Source of the DNA: Sphagnum compactum | Taxonomy: Eukaryota > Bryophyta > Sphagnopsida > Sphagnales | Direction: 5' to 3' | NCBI GenBank assembly: GCA_965153455.1 | Contig: OZ234501.1 | Coordinates: 930,001-994,000, forward strand | Length of the DNA stretch: 64,000 nt | Part shown: in pieces, positions 48,280-58,689 of the stretch | How positions within the stretch are numbered: the first letter of the stretch is position 1 | Layout of the letters: every line of letters begins with the position of its first letter | Notes under the pieces: generated by a model | Database searches by the model: none | Seen by the model: the letters and a program-made list of their open reading frames with translations, nothing else | Told to the model about the DNA's origin: nothing | Program-made: the position numbers and the translations under genes

Positions 48280-51078
48280 ATGATGGATCTACGCCCTGAT
48301 GCTGCAGATCAACAGAATTCGAAGCTCGATGAGTTCGTTCTGGTCTCTAGGAGAATCAGGAAGGCGGGGCGCGGTGCTTGCGTTTCCTCTCCAACGGACA
48401 GAAATAGCTCATCGATCGCCAACGGCTCTTTTGTTTTTGCATCGCCAGAGTATCGCGAAGCTCCCTCCAAGCTCATCTCCCCCTTCTTTGGGGATGCGAT
48501 CAGCAAGGAAGGAGCAGTCGCGAGCTCAATCCAGGCGTTTTCGGTTGCTTCCCAGGATCTTTCGAGGCTCCAGCTTCATGGAAAGAAGGAGCAAGCTCCC
48601 CCGGCCAGGAGCGATGGCAATAGCGAACCGCGAGGAGATCCTCCTCAACGGTCGACTACGCCTTTCGCGCCTTCGGAGGTCGCGACGAAAATCCGGGAGA
48701 GCAAGCCCGAAAGCTCGGGCATTGTGCGCACCCATCAGGTACCTCCAAAAGGAAATTCTTCCCTTCCCCGCAAGTCAGATTTTTCCTCTGTACCTGCAGG
48801 TCTCGGAAGAAGCTCGGAGGGCTCGGAGACCGCCGCTGCCAGGCAAACGGAAAGGTTCGACCTCTCTGCCGCCAGGGCAAAAACTCCGAAAGAAAGAAAC
48901 TCGCAACGAAAGAATTCGAGCAACTCAGTGATCACCCCCTCGCCCCACTCTCTGATCGTGCAGCCATGCATCGGGACAGGTGCCGCCCCCCCCGAGGGGG
49001 AGGCGGCCCAAGGCCCATCGCCATCGCCAATTGATTACAGCTTGGAAGTAGAGGCGGATTTTCCGATAGATCTAGTATTGATGATGAAGGAAAACGCGGC
49101 CAAAAAAGCAAGAAGAACTATCATTGGAAGGACCCTAGGGGGCAGAGCAACGCTCAAATCCCTGCTCGACTGCCTCAAATTGCACCTCCCTATCCCGCTC
49201 GTCTCGATCACTCTCCTCACGAGGGGATACTTCGAGATTTTGTTCGAAGAAGAAGAGGGCGCCAAGGCCACCAGACGCCTAGCGGCGGTGGAGTGGAGTG
49301 GACTGAGCCTCTCTTTCTCGCGCTACACCCCGAATTTCGACGCGAGCTCTCAGGGAGCCGAAGCACAACTCACGCATGCAATCAAGGTGCAATTCCCCGA
49401 TCTCCACGAGGAATTCAAGAACACCAGAGCTCTGACACTGATGGCCAGTAAGCTCGGAGAGGTCCTAGAGATCGAGGCGGCGGACTCATACATCAAAAGG
49501 CCCGCCGGGCCCATGGTAACAATAGAACTCAGGGACATCTCCAAACTCCCAGGATACATAAGGATCCCGTCAATGGCGGAAGGCACAGAGGACACAGTCA
49601 CCATAGCGCAAAAAATTTTGTACTCTAGGCTCCCAAATCAATGTAGAAAATGTAGGCGTTTCGGCCACCACGCCTGGGCTTGCATCACAAATAGAAATAA
49701 ACCATGGGAGAGGGTGCCACCACCCAATCCCTCAAGCTCCAGGGGAGCGAATGGAAAGGAATCAAGAGGAACCGGAGCTCTTCATCCAAACAATGCTCAA
49801 GCCGGAAAACAGCTCCGAGCTCAAAATGCGAGGAAAAGCAAAGAGCATGCCGGGACGCATCCCGTGCAGCCCAACATCCGTATCTCCTCCGATGCTCCAC
49901 CCAACGCAGGTGCAGCACCAAGAAGCACAAAGGACACCTCCGGAAGCTTGGAAATCGACCATGCCATGGCGGATCCAGCAACCCCCCCAGGACCCATGCA
50001 AAGCAAGCCAAGCCCAACGGCCAGAACTCGCCCTGAGGTCCCTCCTCTAGAGCAACCAAATTTTGGTTTCAGGCCGGAAGACCCTCACCAGACATACCTC
50101 TCGGCCGCTAACGCTAATCCGTTCGGAACATTGGAAGCATTGGAAATGATCAATTCAGAGGAAGAAGACCCCAAGCACACTCAGGAGGAAACGGGCGAGC
50201 GATGGGTCTTTCAAGCGAGCAGAAAGCAAGCCCACAGGCTTGTCTCGCCCGGGAAAGCTCACCCCCCCTCTCCGACCCGCACCCCAACGCAAGACTGCGC
50301 ATCAGGGAGCAGACAAAAAAGAACCCGCTCAGAGGTACACAACTCTTTTTTTACCTCTTTAGGTATCTCTGTACCTCCAGGCGGACAACAATTTGCCAGA
50401 GCAAGTGTCTGGCCGGTTTTGTCCAGGGAAAGAGACAACCAGAAGGAGATTCTGGTAAACGTCAAGAACAACGACCTGCCAAACCTTCCACTCCACATCA
50501 GATGGATGAGTGCATCCCAAGAGGAATGGACCCCGGCGTCGGCCCTTGAAGATCTAACCAGAAGCGTCGAATCGGAGCTCGAAGAAAAGATCCTCAGATT
50601 CAACCTAAGCCTCAAGGGACGTCTCACCCTCGAATGGAGCTGGCAGGAAGACCAGGCCAAGGGAGGCTGGGAATGCACGATTCTTGCTCACATCAACACG
50701 GGCCTCAGCGGCATCAGCGCTCAGAAAAGAAAAAACCTTCACTGGAGGACCCTTGAATCCATAACGAGCATGAACAACGACATGGTTTTTGCGGGTCCGG
50801 CACACGGCCTACTACTCAAGACGGGCCCCGCAAGCACAGACCGCCAGACGCGCAAAAGCACGTCTGCAAGTTTGCTGGCATCCCCTCAAGCGACTAGAAA
50901 AAAGAAGAGGTATGTAAAGCTCGACCTCTCGACCTTTGTTCCCTCAAACCCATCGGACCTGTTCCAGGCCTCACAGTTAGGAGAGGACACCAATCAAGGA
51001 GACCAAGAGGTCGTTCGTTTCGACCACATGGGATCGATCGGCCAATCGACCGCCCAAACGCACTCAGACCATGTCTGA
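48280..51078 (+). CDS. LINE ORF1 protein (RNA-binding, DUF4283-like plus zinc knuckle)
   Basis: 932 codons, intact; the first ATG (48280) is directly followed by a second. It presumably coats LINE RNA as the nucleic-acid chaperone. The N-terminal quarter is low-complexity, rich in Ser, Arg and Pro. Residues about 257-360 (ADFPIDLVLMMKENA, ARRTIIGRTLGG, LVSITLLTRGYFEILFEEE) fit the DUF4283 domain of plant LINE ORF1 and related proteins. A CCHC knuckle CRKCRRFGHHAWAC lies at about residue 454. A long polar linker and a C-terminal region of unknown type follow. The stop (TGA at 51076-51078) lies inside ORF2's first codons. It is long for a plant LINE ORF1. Confidence 0.92.
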   Translation: MMDLRPDAADQQNSKLDEFVLVSRRIRKAGRGACVSSPTDRNSSSIANGSFVFASPEYREAPSKLISPFFGDAISKEGAVASSIQAFSVASQDLSRLQLHGKKEQAPPARSDGNSEPRGDPPQRSTTPFAPSEVATKIRESKPESSGIVRTHQVPPKGNSSLPRKSDFSSVPAGLGRSSEGSETAAARQTERFDLSAARAKTPKERNSQRKNSSNSVITPSPHSLIVQPCIGTGAAPPEGEAAQGPSPSPIDYSLEVEADFPIDLVLMMKENAAKKARRTIIGRTLGGRATLKSLLDCLKLHLPIPLVSITLLTRGYFEILFEEEEGAKATRRLAAVEWSGLSLSFSRYTPNFDASSQGAEAQLTHAIKVQFPDLHEEFKNTRALTLMASKLGEVLEIEAADSYIKRPAGPMVTIELRDISKLPGYIRIPSMAEGTEDTVTIAQKILYSRLPNQCRKCRRFGHHAWACITNRNKPWERVPPPNPSSSRGANGKESRGTGALHPNNAQAGKQLRAQNARKSKEHAGTHPVQPNIRISSDAPPNAGAAPRSTKDTSGSLEIDHAMADPATPPGPMQSKPSPTARTRPEVPPLEQPNFGFRPEDPHQTYLSAANANPFGTLEALEMINSEEEDPKHTQEETGERWVFQASRKQAHRLVSPGKAHPPSPTRTPTQDCASGSRQKRTRSEVHNSFFTSLGISVPPGGQQFARASVWPVLSRERDNQKEILVNVKNNDLPNLPLHIRWMSASQEEWTPASALEDLTRSVESELEEKILRFNLSLKGRLTLEWSWQEDQAKGGWECTILAHINTGLSGISAQKRKNLHWRTLESITSMNNDMVFAGPAHGLLLKTGPASTDRQTRKSTSASLLASPQATRKKKRYVKLDLSTFVPSNPSDLFQASQLGEDTNQGDQEVVRFDHMGSIGQSTAQTHSDHV

Positions 51079-54000
51079 ACGACCTATAACAATTGTCTCC
51101 CTCAACGTGAGGGGACTGGGGAAGGACTCAAACAAGCAAAAGCTCATCAGGACCTGGCTGGCCTCCCTCCAGAATCCGCCCCAGATTCTGCTCATACAAG
51201 AGCACCACCTGGACGAACAGGGAACGGCCAACTCGACAAGGGGTCTTGACTTCTGGCAAGGAAGGTCATTCTGGAACCCTGGAATCCCAATGGGATCTTT
51301 TCAGCGAACTAGCGCAGGGACCGCCATCCTGGTGGACAGAATGACGGCCCCACTAGTCAAGGAGGACAAAATTCTAATAGAGGGAAGGGTCCAATGCGTA
51401 ACCCTCCACCTCCCGGACAACTCAGAGCTAACTATCGTAAACACTTACGCTTCAAAAACGTCCAGAAGCAAGGCCCCCTTGTGGAGGAAGATTAGTGAGG
51501 CCAACTTCACAGCCGACCACACCATAATTGGCGGGGACTTCAACCACTTCGAAGAAATGGGAACCAGAGGCACGGCCGGACAAAGGGGAATGCACTGGAG
51601 AGAATCAGCTGCCTGGCATCAAATGACTCTCCAGTACGGACTCACCGATGCTTGGATCCTTGATAGCTTCAGGAAGATGTCCAAGAAGGATTTTACCTTT
51701 GATAATGGGAGAAAGGGCCAGGGGTCGGCCGTCTCCAGAATTGACAAGTTCCTTGTCTCTCAAGAGCTGGATGCAAGAGGGGGGAGAATAGAAGCCGCCC
51801 CCTCAATCCGGAGGATCTCCGACCACTCACCCCTCGTGCTCACCATCTGGGGACGCACCTCCGCCCCGCCCGTACCTGCCATCTACTTCGACACAGCCCT
51901 CCTGAAAGAGGAAGAGAGCAGGTCAGCCCTCCTCGATGCGTGGACAGGTATACAGCCCACGCCTAGTCAGGACGCGGACTGGCCAGCCTGGCTGGAGGCG
52001 GCCTCAGGCAGGGTGCTCCAATGCAACATCAAAATCGCGCGCAAAAAAAAGAAAGCGAAGGGGGCCAGAGTCAGAAACCTCCAACAAAAAATCAGGCTGG
52101 CGGAGGTCCAGCTGCAGAGAGACCCCGAAGACGAGCCAGCTAGGGAAATCCTCTCGGTGGCCCAAGGCCACCTGGCCGACACACTCCAAGAAAAGGTCGC
52201 AAGGAACCACCAGCTCAACTCGGCCTCCTGGTTCAAGTATGGGGACACGTGTTCAAAACTTTTCTTCGACTTCCACCGAATCGGGAGAAAGCGTACGCCT
52301 CTCAAAGAGCTCAAAACTGAGGGGGGGGACATCACGGGACAGGAGGACTTGGCCCACTACGTCCGATCTTTCTACGCGCGCCTGTACACCTCAGAGGCCA
52401 GTGCGCCCGGCACATCGGAAGCCCGAGAGGTATGCTGGGATAGCACCCCGACCCGGGTCTCCAACGTGGCAAATGACGAGCTAACAAAAGAGCTCACACT
52501 GAAGGAAATCAAGGAGGCCATCGCGGCAATGCCGAAGGAAAAAGCGCCGGGATGCGATGGCATCCCGACGGAATTTTTTCAGGAGCTAATAGAAGAGATC
52601 TCCCCGACCCTGCTTGAGGCTTTCTCGGCAATGCTCAGAAGAGGGGAGACATCAGGATGGACCAACAAAGGTCTCATTACGCTGATCCCCAAATCCGGAG
52701 ACCATGCCAAGATAGGAAACTGGCGACCGATCACGCTTTTGGGGAGTCTATACAAGATCCTCGCCAAAACATTGGCCAGGAGACTACAAGACCTCCTCCC
52801 GAATGTGATCAGACCCAGCCAGACGGGTTTTGTCGAGGGCCGGAGCATTCTCGATAACACCTTTCTGGCACAAGAAGCCCAAAAATGGGCTGAAGAAAGC
52901 AATCAGGACTTAGTCCTCTTGCTTCTAGACTTCGAAAAGGCCTTTGACAGAATCGAGTGGAGCTTCCTCTTTGAAGCTCTGGCAAAGCTCGGCTTCTGCC
53001 CGAAATGGATCCGTTGGGTGAGCTCCCTCTACACCTCGGCCTCGTCGACCATCAAGCTAAATGGAGTAGAGGGGAGCGCCTTCCCTCTCGCCAGATCGGT
53101 GAGGCAAGGCTGCCCCCTCTCACCGTACCTCTTCATCTTGGCGATGGACGTCCTAGGGCATATGTTGGACGACCCCCGCTTTGGCGTGGAAGGCCTGACC
53201 CTCCCGGGAGGAAGGAAGATCAGGGACCAAACTTTCGCCGATGACACAGCGCTCTACCTCCAAGGCACGCGCGAAAATATGGAAAGAACCCAGAGGGTCC
53301 TAGATATATTCTGCAAAGCTTCCGGAGCGAAAATCAATTGGAATAAAACAGCCGCGATCTGGGCCAGCAAAAGGGAAAAAGATTGGGAGTGGGGCCAAGA
53401 AGTGGGCCTCCAGTGGGTCCCGAAAGGCAAAGGGGTGAGGTACCTGGGAATCCAAGTCGGATTCCACCTCCCCCCCGAAGCCAACTTCAGCAAAATGGTC
53501 ACGGCCCTCAAGGGCAAACTAATCAATTGGAGCACCTGTCGACTCTCCCTGGCAGGGAGAATACTCGTAGCGAATCAAGTCCTTCTTGCCTCCATGTGGT
53601 ACATGGCGGCGGCCTGGAACCCGAACCCGGCCATGTGCAGCCAGATTCGAGGGATCGTGAGGAATTTTATCTGGAGCGGGAAAGCTTCCAACGCCAGGGC
53701 TAAAGTCAAATGGGAAACCTTGGTCCTTCCCACTGACCAGGGAGGACTGGGAATCATCGACCCAAAGGTCCAGTCCGAAGCTCTCTTAGCAAAATTCTTC
53801 ATTAGGGGCCTAGAGCCAGGTGGAGAGCCATGGAAAGAGCTTCTGAGACACAGGGCCAATCAAGTAAGACTCCCGGTCCACGGCCTGGGCCCCTCCACGC
53901 AGGACATGAACTGGATGTTTGCTGCCACAAAACTCAAAAGACCTCCCACCTCCCTGTGGAAGAGCATCCTCCACGCTTGGATGAGTGTGAGGACGGGGCT

Positions 54001-55321
54001 CTGCAAATCAGAACCAACCAACTCAGCTGAGACCCTCAGACAACCAGTCTTTGGGAACCCTCTTATTGTGAATCAAGAAGGCAAGCCCCTGGGTCTCAGC
54101 AGCAAGAGCGAAGGAAACTCCCTTGCGAACGCCGGATACTCAAGAGTCAGGGATTTCTGGGACTTTGAGGAAAAGGAGTGGAAAGGCCTCCCCGCCCTAG
54201 GGGTCAACTTCCACCCAAGCAACAGGCGGAATAGAGACCTCATAATTGCGAGCATACCATGGGACCCGGCTACCTCCAACAACGTCCCCTCAGCATGAGA
54301 ATGGATTAGCAAGAAGGAACCCGGGCAAATCGGCCCACCGGAATGGGTCTACCAAGTCGTGGGGACAACCCAAAGCACCGCCAACGTGTCAGAATTTAGG
54401 AGAACCTCCCACACGGGCCGTATCCAAGCCACCGGATCCTGCACCATCACCATCCCCTTGGAGGGGTACGAACCTGTCAGGGTACTCGCTCAGGACAACC
54501 ACCGTACAACCCTCAGACTGGCAAAGGACCTCCCCCCCCCAGGTAAGAAACCCCTCCTTTACTGGATTCTTGGATCCGGATTTATCTCCGACCTCCAATG
54601 GGACCCGGGAGACTGGCACTGGCAGCAAACGCGCAACATGGGAGACGCTCCTTTCTTCGGTTACTCATCCAAGAGGGGCTACCAAAACGCAAGAAAACCT
54701 CACCGCCCCCCCGAAATTATCGAATTCGTCCAAAGGCTGAGCCTCCGGAACTCCACGACCGCTCAGATCATTGCTAAGATCTGGCATAACGCCCGTCCAC
54801 GCAAAGTGGGAGCCCTCATCTGGCTGACCCTCAACAGAGGGCTCCCGGTGGGCACGTGGCTCCAAACCATGGGACTCCAAGCCACCTGCAAAGGCTGCGA
54901 CCAGGGTCTTTCTGAGTCTGCCCAGCACTGCCTCATGGAGTGCACCCCCGCCCAAAAGACCTGGAATGCCTTCCGCCGCACTTGGGATGAATGGGAGGCG
55001 CCCAACCGCCTCTCCATCACTTGGCCCTTCATCCTTCTCGGGGAAGCGGTCTTCGAAGAGGAAGACGACCCCCCGGACCTCCAACGTTACCACACGGGCG
55101 GCTTCTCTTACAGACGCCAACCGCTGGACATTCTCAGAAGCTTTCTTCTCTACTACCTCTGGTCCGAAAGATGCCGCAAGCATTTCGACGGGCAGTACTC
55201 CCTTGAGAGGGTCCTGCTCCAGTCCTGGGAAGCCACGGCCGAGGTGGGCATGGCCACCTGGAAGGCCATTAGATCTTCTAGGCAGAATAGGAGCCAGGTT
55301 AAGCAGTTAGACATTGAGTAG
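51071..55321 (+). pseudogene. LINE ORF2: endonuclease, reverse transcriptase, zf-RVT; one premature stop
   Basis: One frame of about 1416 codons broken only by TGA at 54296-54298 (after NNVPSA); the frame resumes at once as EWISKKEPGQIGPPEW. The APE-like endonuclease spans residues 1-260: VSLNVRGLG, IQEHHL, IIGGDFNHFEE, ISDHSPLVL. RT: EKAPGCDGIPTEFF (about 489), NWRPITLLGSLYKILAK, DFEKAFDRIEW, VRQGCPLSPYLFILAMDVL (about 677), FADDTALYL (about 721). The C-terminal zinc-binding zf-RVT region (residues about 1237-1306: RKVGALIWLTLNRGLPVG, CKGC, HCLMEC) lies beyond the stop. The truncated 1075-residue product keeps EN and RT but loses this tail. The start ATG overlaps the ORF1 stop (ATGTCTGA). 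Confidence 0.95.
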
Positions 55322-55447
55322 GCCTTTAAGGCCGAGTGGCTTCACGGCCAGATCTTTAGGGAGGGCGAGGCTGCGATCTCGTGGCGCTTGCTCCCCCCTT
55401 TGTACTTTCTTAATTTCTCTAATGACTGAAGGGGCTGATGCCTCCCT

Positions 55448-55459
55448 CCCCGCAAGGGG
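55448..55459 (+). other. LINE 3'-terminal hairpin with GCAA loop
   Basis: CCCCGCAAGGGG forms a 4-bp stem closed by a GNRA-type tetraloop, six bases before the LINE ends (TTCACC). It replaces the usual poly(A) tail. In LINEs with sequence-specific 3' recognition, such a hairpin is what the RT binds; its use here is inference. Confidence 0.6.
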
Positions 55460-55465
55460 TTCACC

Positions 55466-55479
55466 CTGCAGCTCTCCAC
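55466..55479. repeat. LINE target site duplication, right copy
   Basis: CTGCAGCTCTCCAC, identical to 48151-48164. Confidence 0.95.
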
Positions 55480-56145
55480 GGAGGCTACATCCAAATGGCT
55501 ATTTTTCCCGGGACTCCCGCGTGGGAGTCCCGAAATCGCGCCAAATGGGATTCCCGCAACTTTGGAGCCTCATAACTTTGCAAGCAGACCTTGGATCGCA
55601 ATGCGGTCTAAAGCAAAGTTGTAGATCTCGTCGAGACCTTTTCAACGGTATGTCGCACGTCCTCTGTAGCCCAGTATTTCGGGTCGATTCCTGACTTTTA
55701 GTGGTCGGGAGTCAAACTGGCAATTCGACTCCCGACCCTTCTTTTGGCCATAACTTGTGTTTCAGAGATCCAAATGAGCAATGCGAGCCCATTTTGGATA
55801 TCTACGTTTCAAGAGCTTTTCAATGATATAAAGAACGCCACAAGACGTTGAGGTTTGACCCCTGAAATCCCTCTCTGAAGTTTCGGGAGTCCACTGGGAC
55901 TCCATCTCCCCAAGTGGTAGTTGCCTTGGGAGTGTGAGGGTTCACTCCCTCATACTCCCTCACACTTTCTAACACTCCCGGGAGTATGTGATGCGACTCC
56001 CGGGCTTCCTCTTGCCTTAACTCCCGGGTATCCTCTTAGCTCAACTCCCAGGCTTTCTCTTGGCTTAACTCCCGGGCTTCCTTTTGACCCGCACCCTTGC
56101 AATTCCCTTTGCCTTGGTCGCGAGCCCAAAGCTAGGGTTGCGACA
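55480..56145 (-). repeat. Chromovirus 5' LTR, part 2 (after the LINE)
   Basis: The remaining 666 bp, ending GGTTGCGACA. With part 1 it totals exactly 1000 bp, equal to the 3' LTR. The tandem ACTCCCGGGCTTCCT-type units lie at about 55995-56092. Confidence 0.95.
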
Positions 56146-57584
56146 CCCAATGAGTTTTCCTAGCTGTTTCATTTGTCTTTCCCTGTCCTTTCCCTTTCTG
56201 TCTTGGTTATGGTCGATTGAGGGGATGTGATTAGCATTGGTATTGCATGGCCTACCTCAACCAGAAAGTCTGCTAAAGCAGTACCATCATCAGCAGAAGC
56301 TGGTGTAGCCTTTCCAAACAGCTTACCAAGTGACATCCCCTCGTTGCTTTTATTAGTATCTGACTTGGAAATGATATCATCAGGTACTGTGTCACCTGTG
56401 GCATAGTGACCCTGTGGATTCAAGGATAAATTGAGTTTTGTGTTGTCAATGTAGCAGAAACTTCAGATTTTATCTTCTTAGCTAGATTTCCTCGTAGATA
56501 GCTTGTTCCTCATATTTGGTCAGTTAGTCCTTAAGCAACCAGTGGATGCCCACTGAGTACTGATTATGCAATCATTTTAGTTTCACCTCTTCACATATGA
56601 GTTCAATATCTTTTAGGTGCCTTATGAGGTCTAATGTTTGTTCAATGCTCCCAAGGACTCTATTGGCAGTGGCAAACACTATAATTCATTCCCCAAGCTT
56701 AATTGAACTTTTAATGGCTTCTCTTCAAAAAAGGTTTCAAATCACACCAGAGGCTAAAGCAGAGATCAAAATTGTTTAAACATCCAGCCAAGAGATCAAA
56801 TCTGATGCCCCTGCAACTTTGAAAAGGCTTCAAAGTTGCAGAGGCTACAGATTTGATCTCTTGGTTAGATTTCAGATTAGACAATTTATTTCATTGTTTT
56901 GGCTAACGTGTGTATAAATGTTGCATCGGTATCCCCTCGAGTACAAATTCTGCGGTCTATTTAGCTAATCTCTTCACATAGGAGCTCCTCTTTTTTTTTT
57001 AGGTTTTTCCTTTTCATTTCTTATTTCATTTTTGATTTTTTTGTTTTTTTGTTTTTGTGTAAGTGGTGGTTCGTTTTGCAGTACTAGCAGCTATTAAGAG
57101 ATGATGATCAGGTTGATGGTAGCTTTGCACAGAATCAAGGAGACCTGCATTTTGTGTTTTATTATTCTTTCTGGTGCACCATTTGCTGCAGTTCTTGTTT
57201 TGTTGCTTGCGGAATTAAAAGGTCTTGTGTACATGATCTCCTTGCATTTGAGAATTTTGGAACTTTGGGTCTTTCTGGATGCCCGCTCTAGTGGCTGCTT
57301 CTTTTGTAGAGTTTGGAATATATCATGGTGAGAGATCTGGTATTCCTTTCCCAGCTCGCGGCACTAGCTTGCAAGTGCCACTCGCCAGCTGAATGAATCG
57401 AGCTGCTCATGATTTGCAGCCCGGCTCAATCTGCAACCGCTTGCATTGATTGAACCTCATAGTTTCTGATTTGCTCTAGACTAGATATTCATTTTTATTT
57501 CTGCCTTCATGAGTTTGATAGTAATTAGTAGGTGGAATACTTATGTTGTCATTGTAAGGATCTTTTGATGGGTTTATTGGGCAG
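56146..57584. other. Intron-like stretch of the En/Spm-like gene
   Basis: No coding block recognised on the plus strand. An 84-codon minus frame (56169-56423) lacks known motifs. It contains the hairpin listed separately, and a branch/acceptor-like end (…tttattgggcag) at 57571-57584. Confidence 0.45.
56788..56864. repeat. 77-nt perfectly placed foldback
   Basis: Arm 1 (56788-56823) and arm 2 (56829-56864) are inverted copies with 33 of 36 positions paired, around a 5-base loop (aaggc). The arms begin CCAAGAGATCAAATCTG and end CAGATTTGATCTCTTGG. It is not part of any element recognised here. It could be a small foldback transposon remnant or a hairpin RNA locus. Confidence 0.85.
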
Positions 57585-58160
57585 GCATCACAATCTCCCA
57601 GTTTGTTTTCTCGAATGACTGCCATTGAAAAGAAGTTGCCAGAGATGAGTGGCCAAGTTTCCCAAGTTATTGAAGGGATGGATAAATTGAATGTTAAGGT
57701 AGAAGATTTCATGCAACAATTGCTAGCATGTCGAGAAGATGGTGTGAATGTGAGAATCCCCAAAACTGTTGCAGCCACTGTAAACATTGAAGAGGTAGAT
57801 GTTCCTTCAAGGATTGGATCCCCTGAGATTCTTGGTGTTGCAAAGAGCTTGCATGAGGTTTTTCATTCAGATCATGATGGACGAGGGTCAGGCACAACAG
57901 TGGTTGAGAGTGCCACACAATTAGCTCCAAAAGCCGATCATATCTCTACAGGAAAAGGGGTGGGCCAACAAGTGGATGGTGTTGTCCCTTCACATGTCCC
58001 CAACTATGTGCTAGTAGGAGACGATATCCCCAACTATGTGCTAATAAGAGAGGATATGGGGCAGAATCCTAATATATCAGGGAAGGACAAAGAAGTTGGA
58101 GTAGCTTGCAAAGGCGGTGACTGTGTAGATGAGAGCAACCGCCAACGCCCACCCTCAAAG
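57585..58160 (+). pseudogene. En/Spm-like gene, coiled-coil exon
   Basis: Bounded by a good acceptor (ttattgggcag) and donor (AAG|GTACGA); 576 bases, exactly 192 codons, open throughout. The first 50 residues are amphipathic and probably coiled coil (MTAIEKKLPEMSGQVSQVIE, MDKLNVKVEDFMQQLLA). Later there is a duplicated PNYVL unit (VPNYVLVGDDIPNYVLIRED). The place after the Transposase_24 region fits a dimerisation segment of En/Spm proteins. Confidence 0.55.
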
Positions 58161-58393
58161 GTACGATCTAAGTGCCCAACATGACCAACACATTAAAGTC
58201 TCTAGTCTACGAAATGCTGTGGATTGTTGAATTGTGGGAGTACTCTTGCAGTGTATATCAAATGTGGCATATGTGTGGGATGTTGGGAATTGCACGAACT
58301 ACATGGCTAAAATAGGACATAAGTTAGATTGTGGAAGTTAGATTTGTTGTTCTTTCTGTTACAATCTAAAGATTAAGAACATACCCACATTGT

Positions 58394-58591
58394 TTGGGGT
58401 CTAGGTGCATACAAGCTTCAAGGGAAATCATTGACATGGTTTCACATTTGTATTCATTGATGGATTTGGTGTGGCAGAAAGTGCAAAAAAAGGCAGCAAG
58501 TATGCCAGCACCTGAAGGAGGTGTGAGCAGTCGGTTACGTTCTAATATTGGTGCAAGGGTGGGGAATGTAGGAGAGAAGGCAAGGCAACAG
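58394..58591 (+). pseudogene. En/Spm-like gene, short exon-like block
   Basis: About 66 codons (SRCIQASREIIDMVSHLYSL, then LVWQKVQKKAASMPAPEGGV), ending CAG before a consensus donor GTAAGT at 58592. The natural acceptor (ggggtctag) would put it out of phase with the preceding exon, so either the splice site differs or the gene is shifted here. Confidence 0.45.
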
Positions 58592-58689
58592 GTAAGTTAA
58601 TACCAACATGCTCTTGAGTATCTATGATTTATAACTAGGGAACACAAATGCCCTGTTTGACACAATGTTGTAACAAAAATTCCATTTTC

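Larger units (their letters stand above)
48165..55465 (+). mobile_element. L1-type LINE, nearly intact
   Basis: 7301 bp bounded by a perfect 14-bp duplication: a short 5' UTR of 115 bp, ORF1, ORF2 overlapping it by 8 bases, and a 3' UTR of about 144 bp. Endonuclease and RT of L1 type, with no RNase H seen. There is no poly(A) or simple-repeat tail; the end is a short hairpin instead. It is distinctly GC-richer than the surrounding DNA. One premature TGA in ORF2 is the only obvious defect. It is the youngest layer of the nest because it interrupts the chromovirus LTR. Confidence 0.95.
41504..56145 (-). mobile_element. Ty3-gypsy chromovirus with LINE inside its 5' LTR
   Basis: Both ends are exact: LTR termini TGTCGCAACCC...GCGCGTCA on the minus strand, and the 5-bp duplication CCCAA at 41499-41503 and 56146-56150. 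Removing the LINE (7301 bp) and one copy of its target duplication leaves about 7.3 kb, with two 1000-bp LTRs differing at roughly 20 positions (about 2%). It has a polypurine tract, an exact initiator-tRNA primer site, gag-protease, RT, RNase H, integrase and a C-terminal chromodomain. Pol has one frameshift and two stops, so it is inactive but fairly young. It lies between exon-like blocks of the En/Spm-like gene. Confidence 0.95.

Noticed and set aside
48526-54312. Numerous open frames antisense or out of frame within the LINE
   Set aside because: The LINE is GC-rich, so stops are rare in every frame; only ORF1 and ORF2 have domain motifs.
56169-56423. Minus-strand gene running across the chromovirus insertion site into 41358-41503
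   Set aside because: The two pieces join in a plausible-looking frame only after a frame change near 56170, and neither has a recognised motif. The plus-strand En/Spm gene explains the region better.
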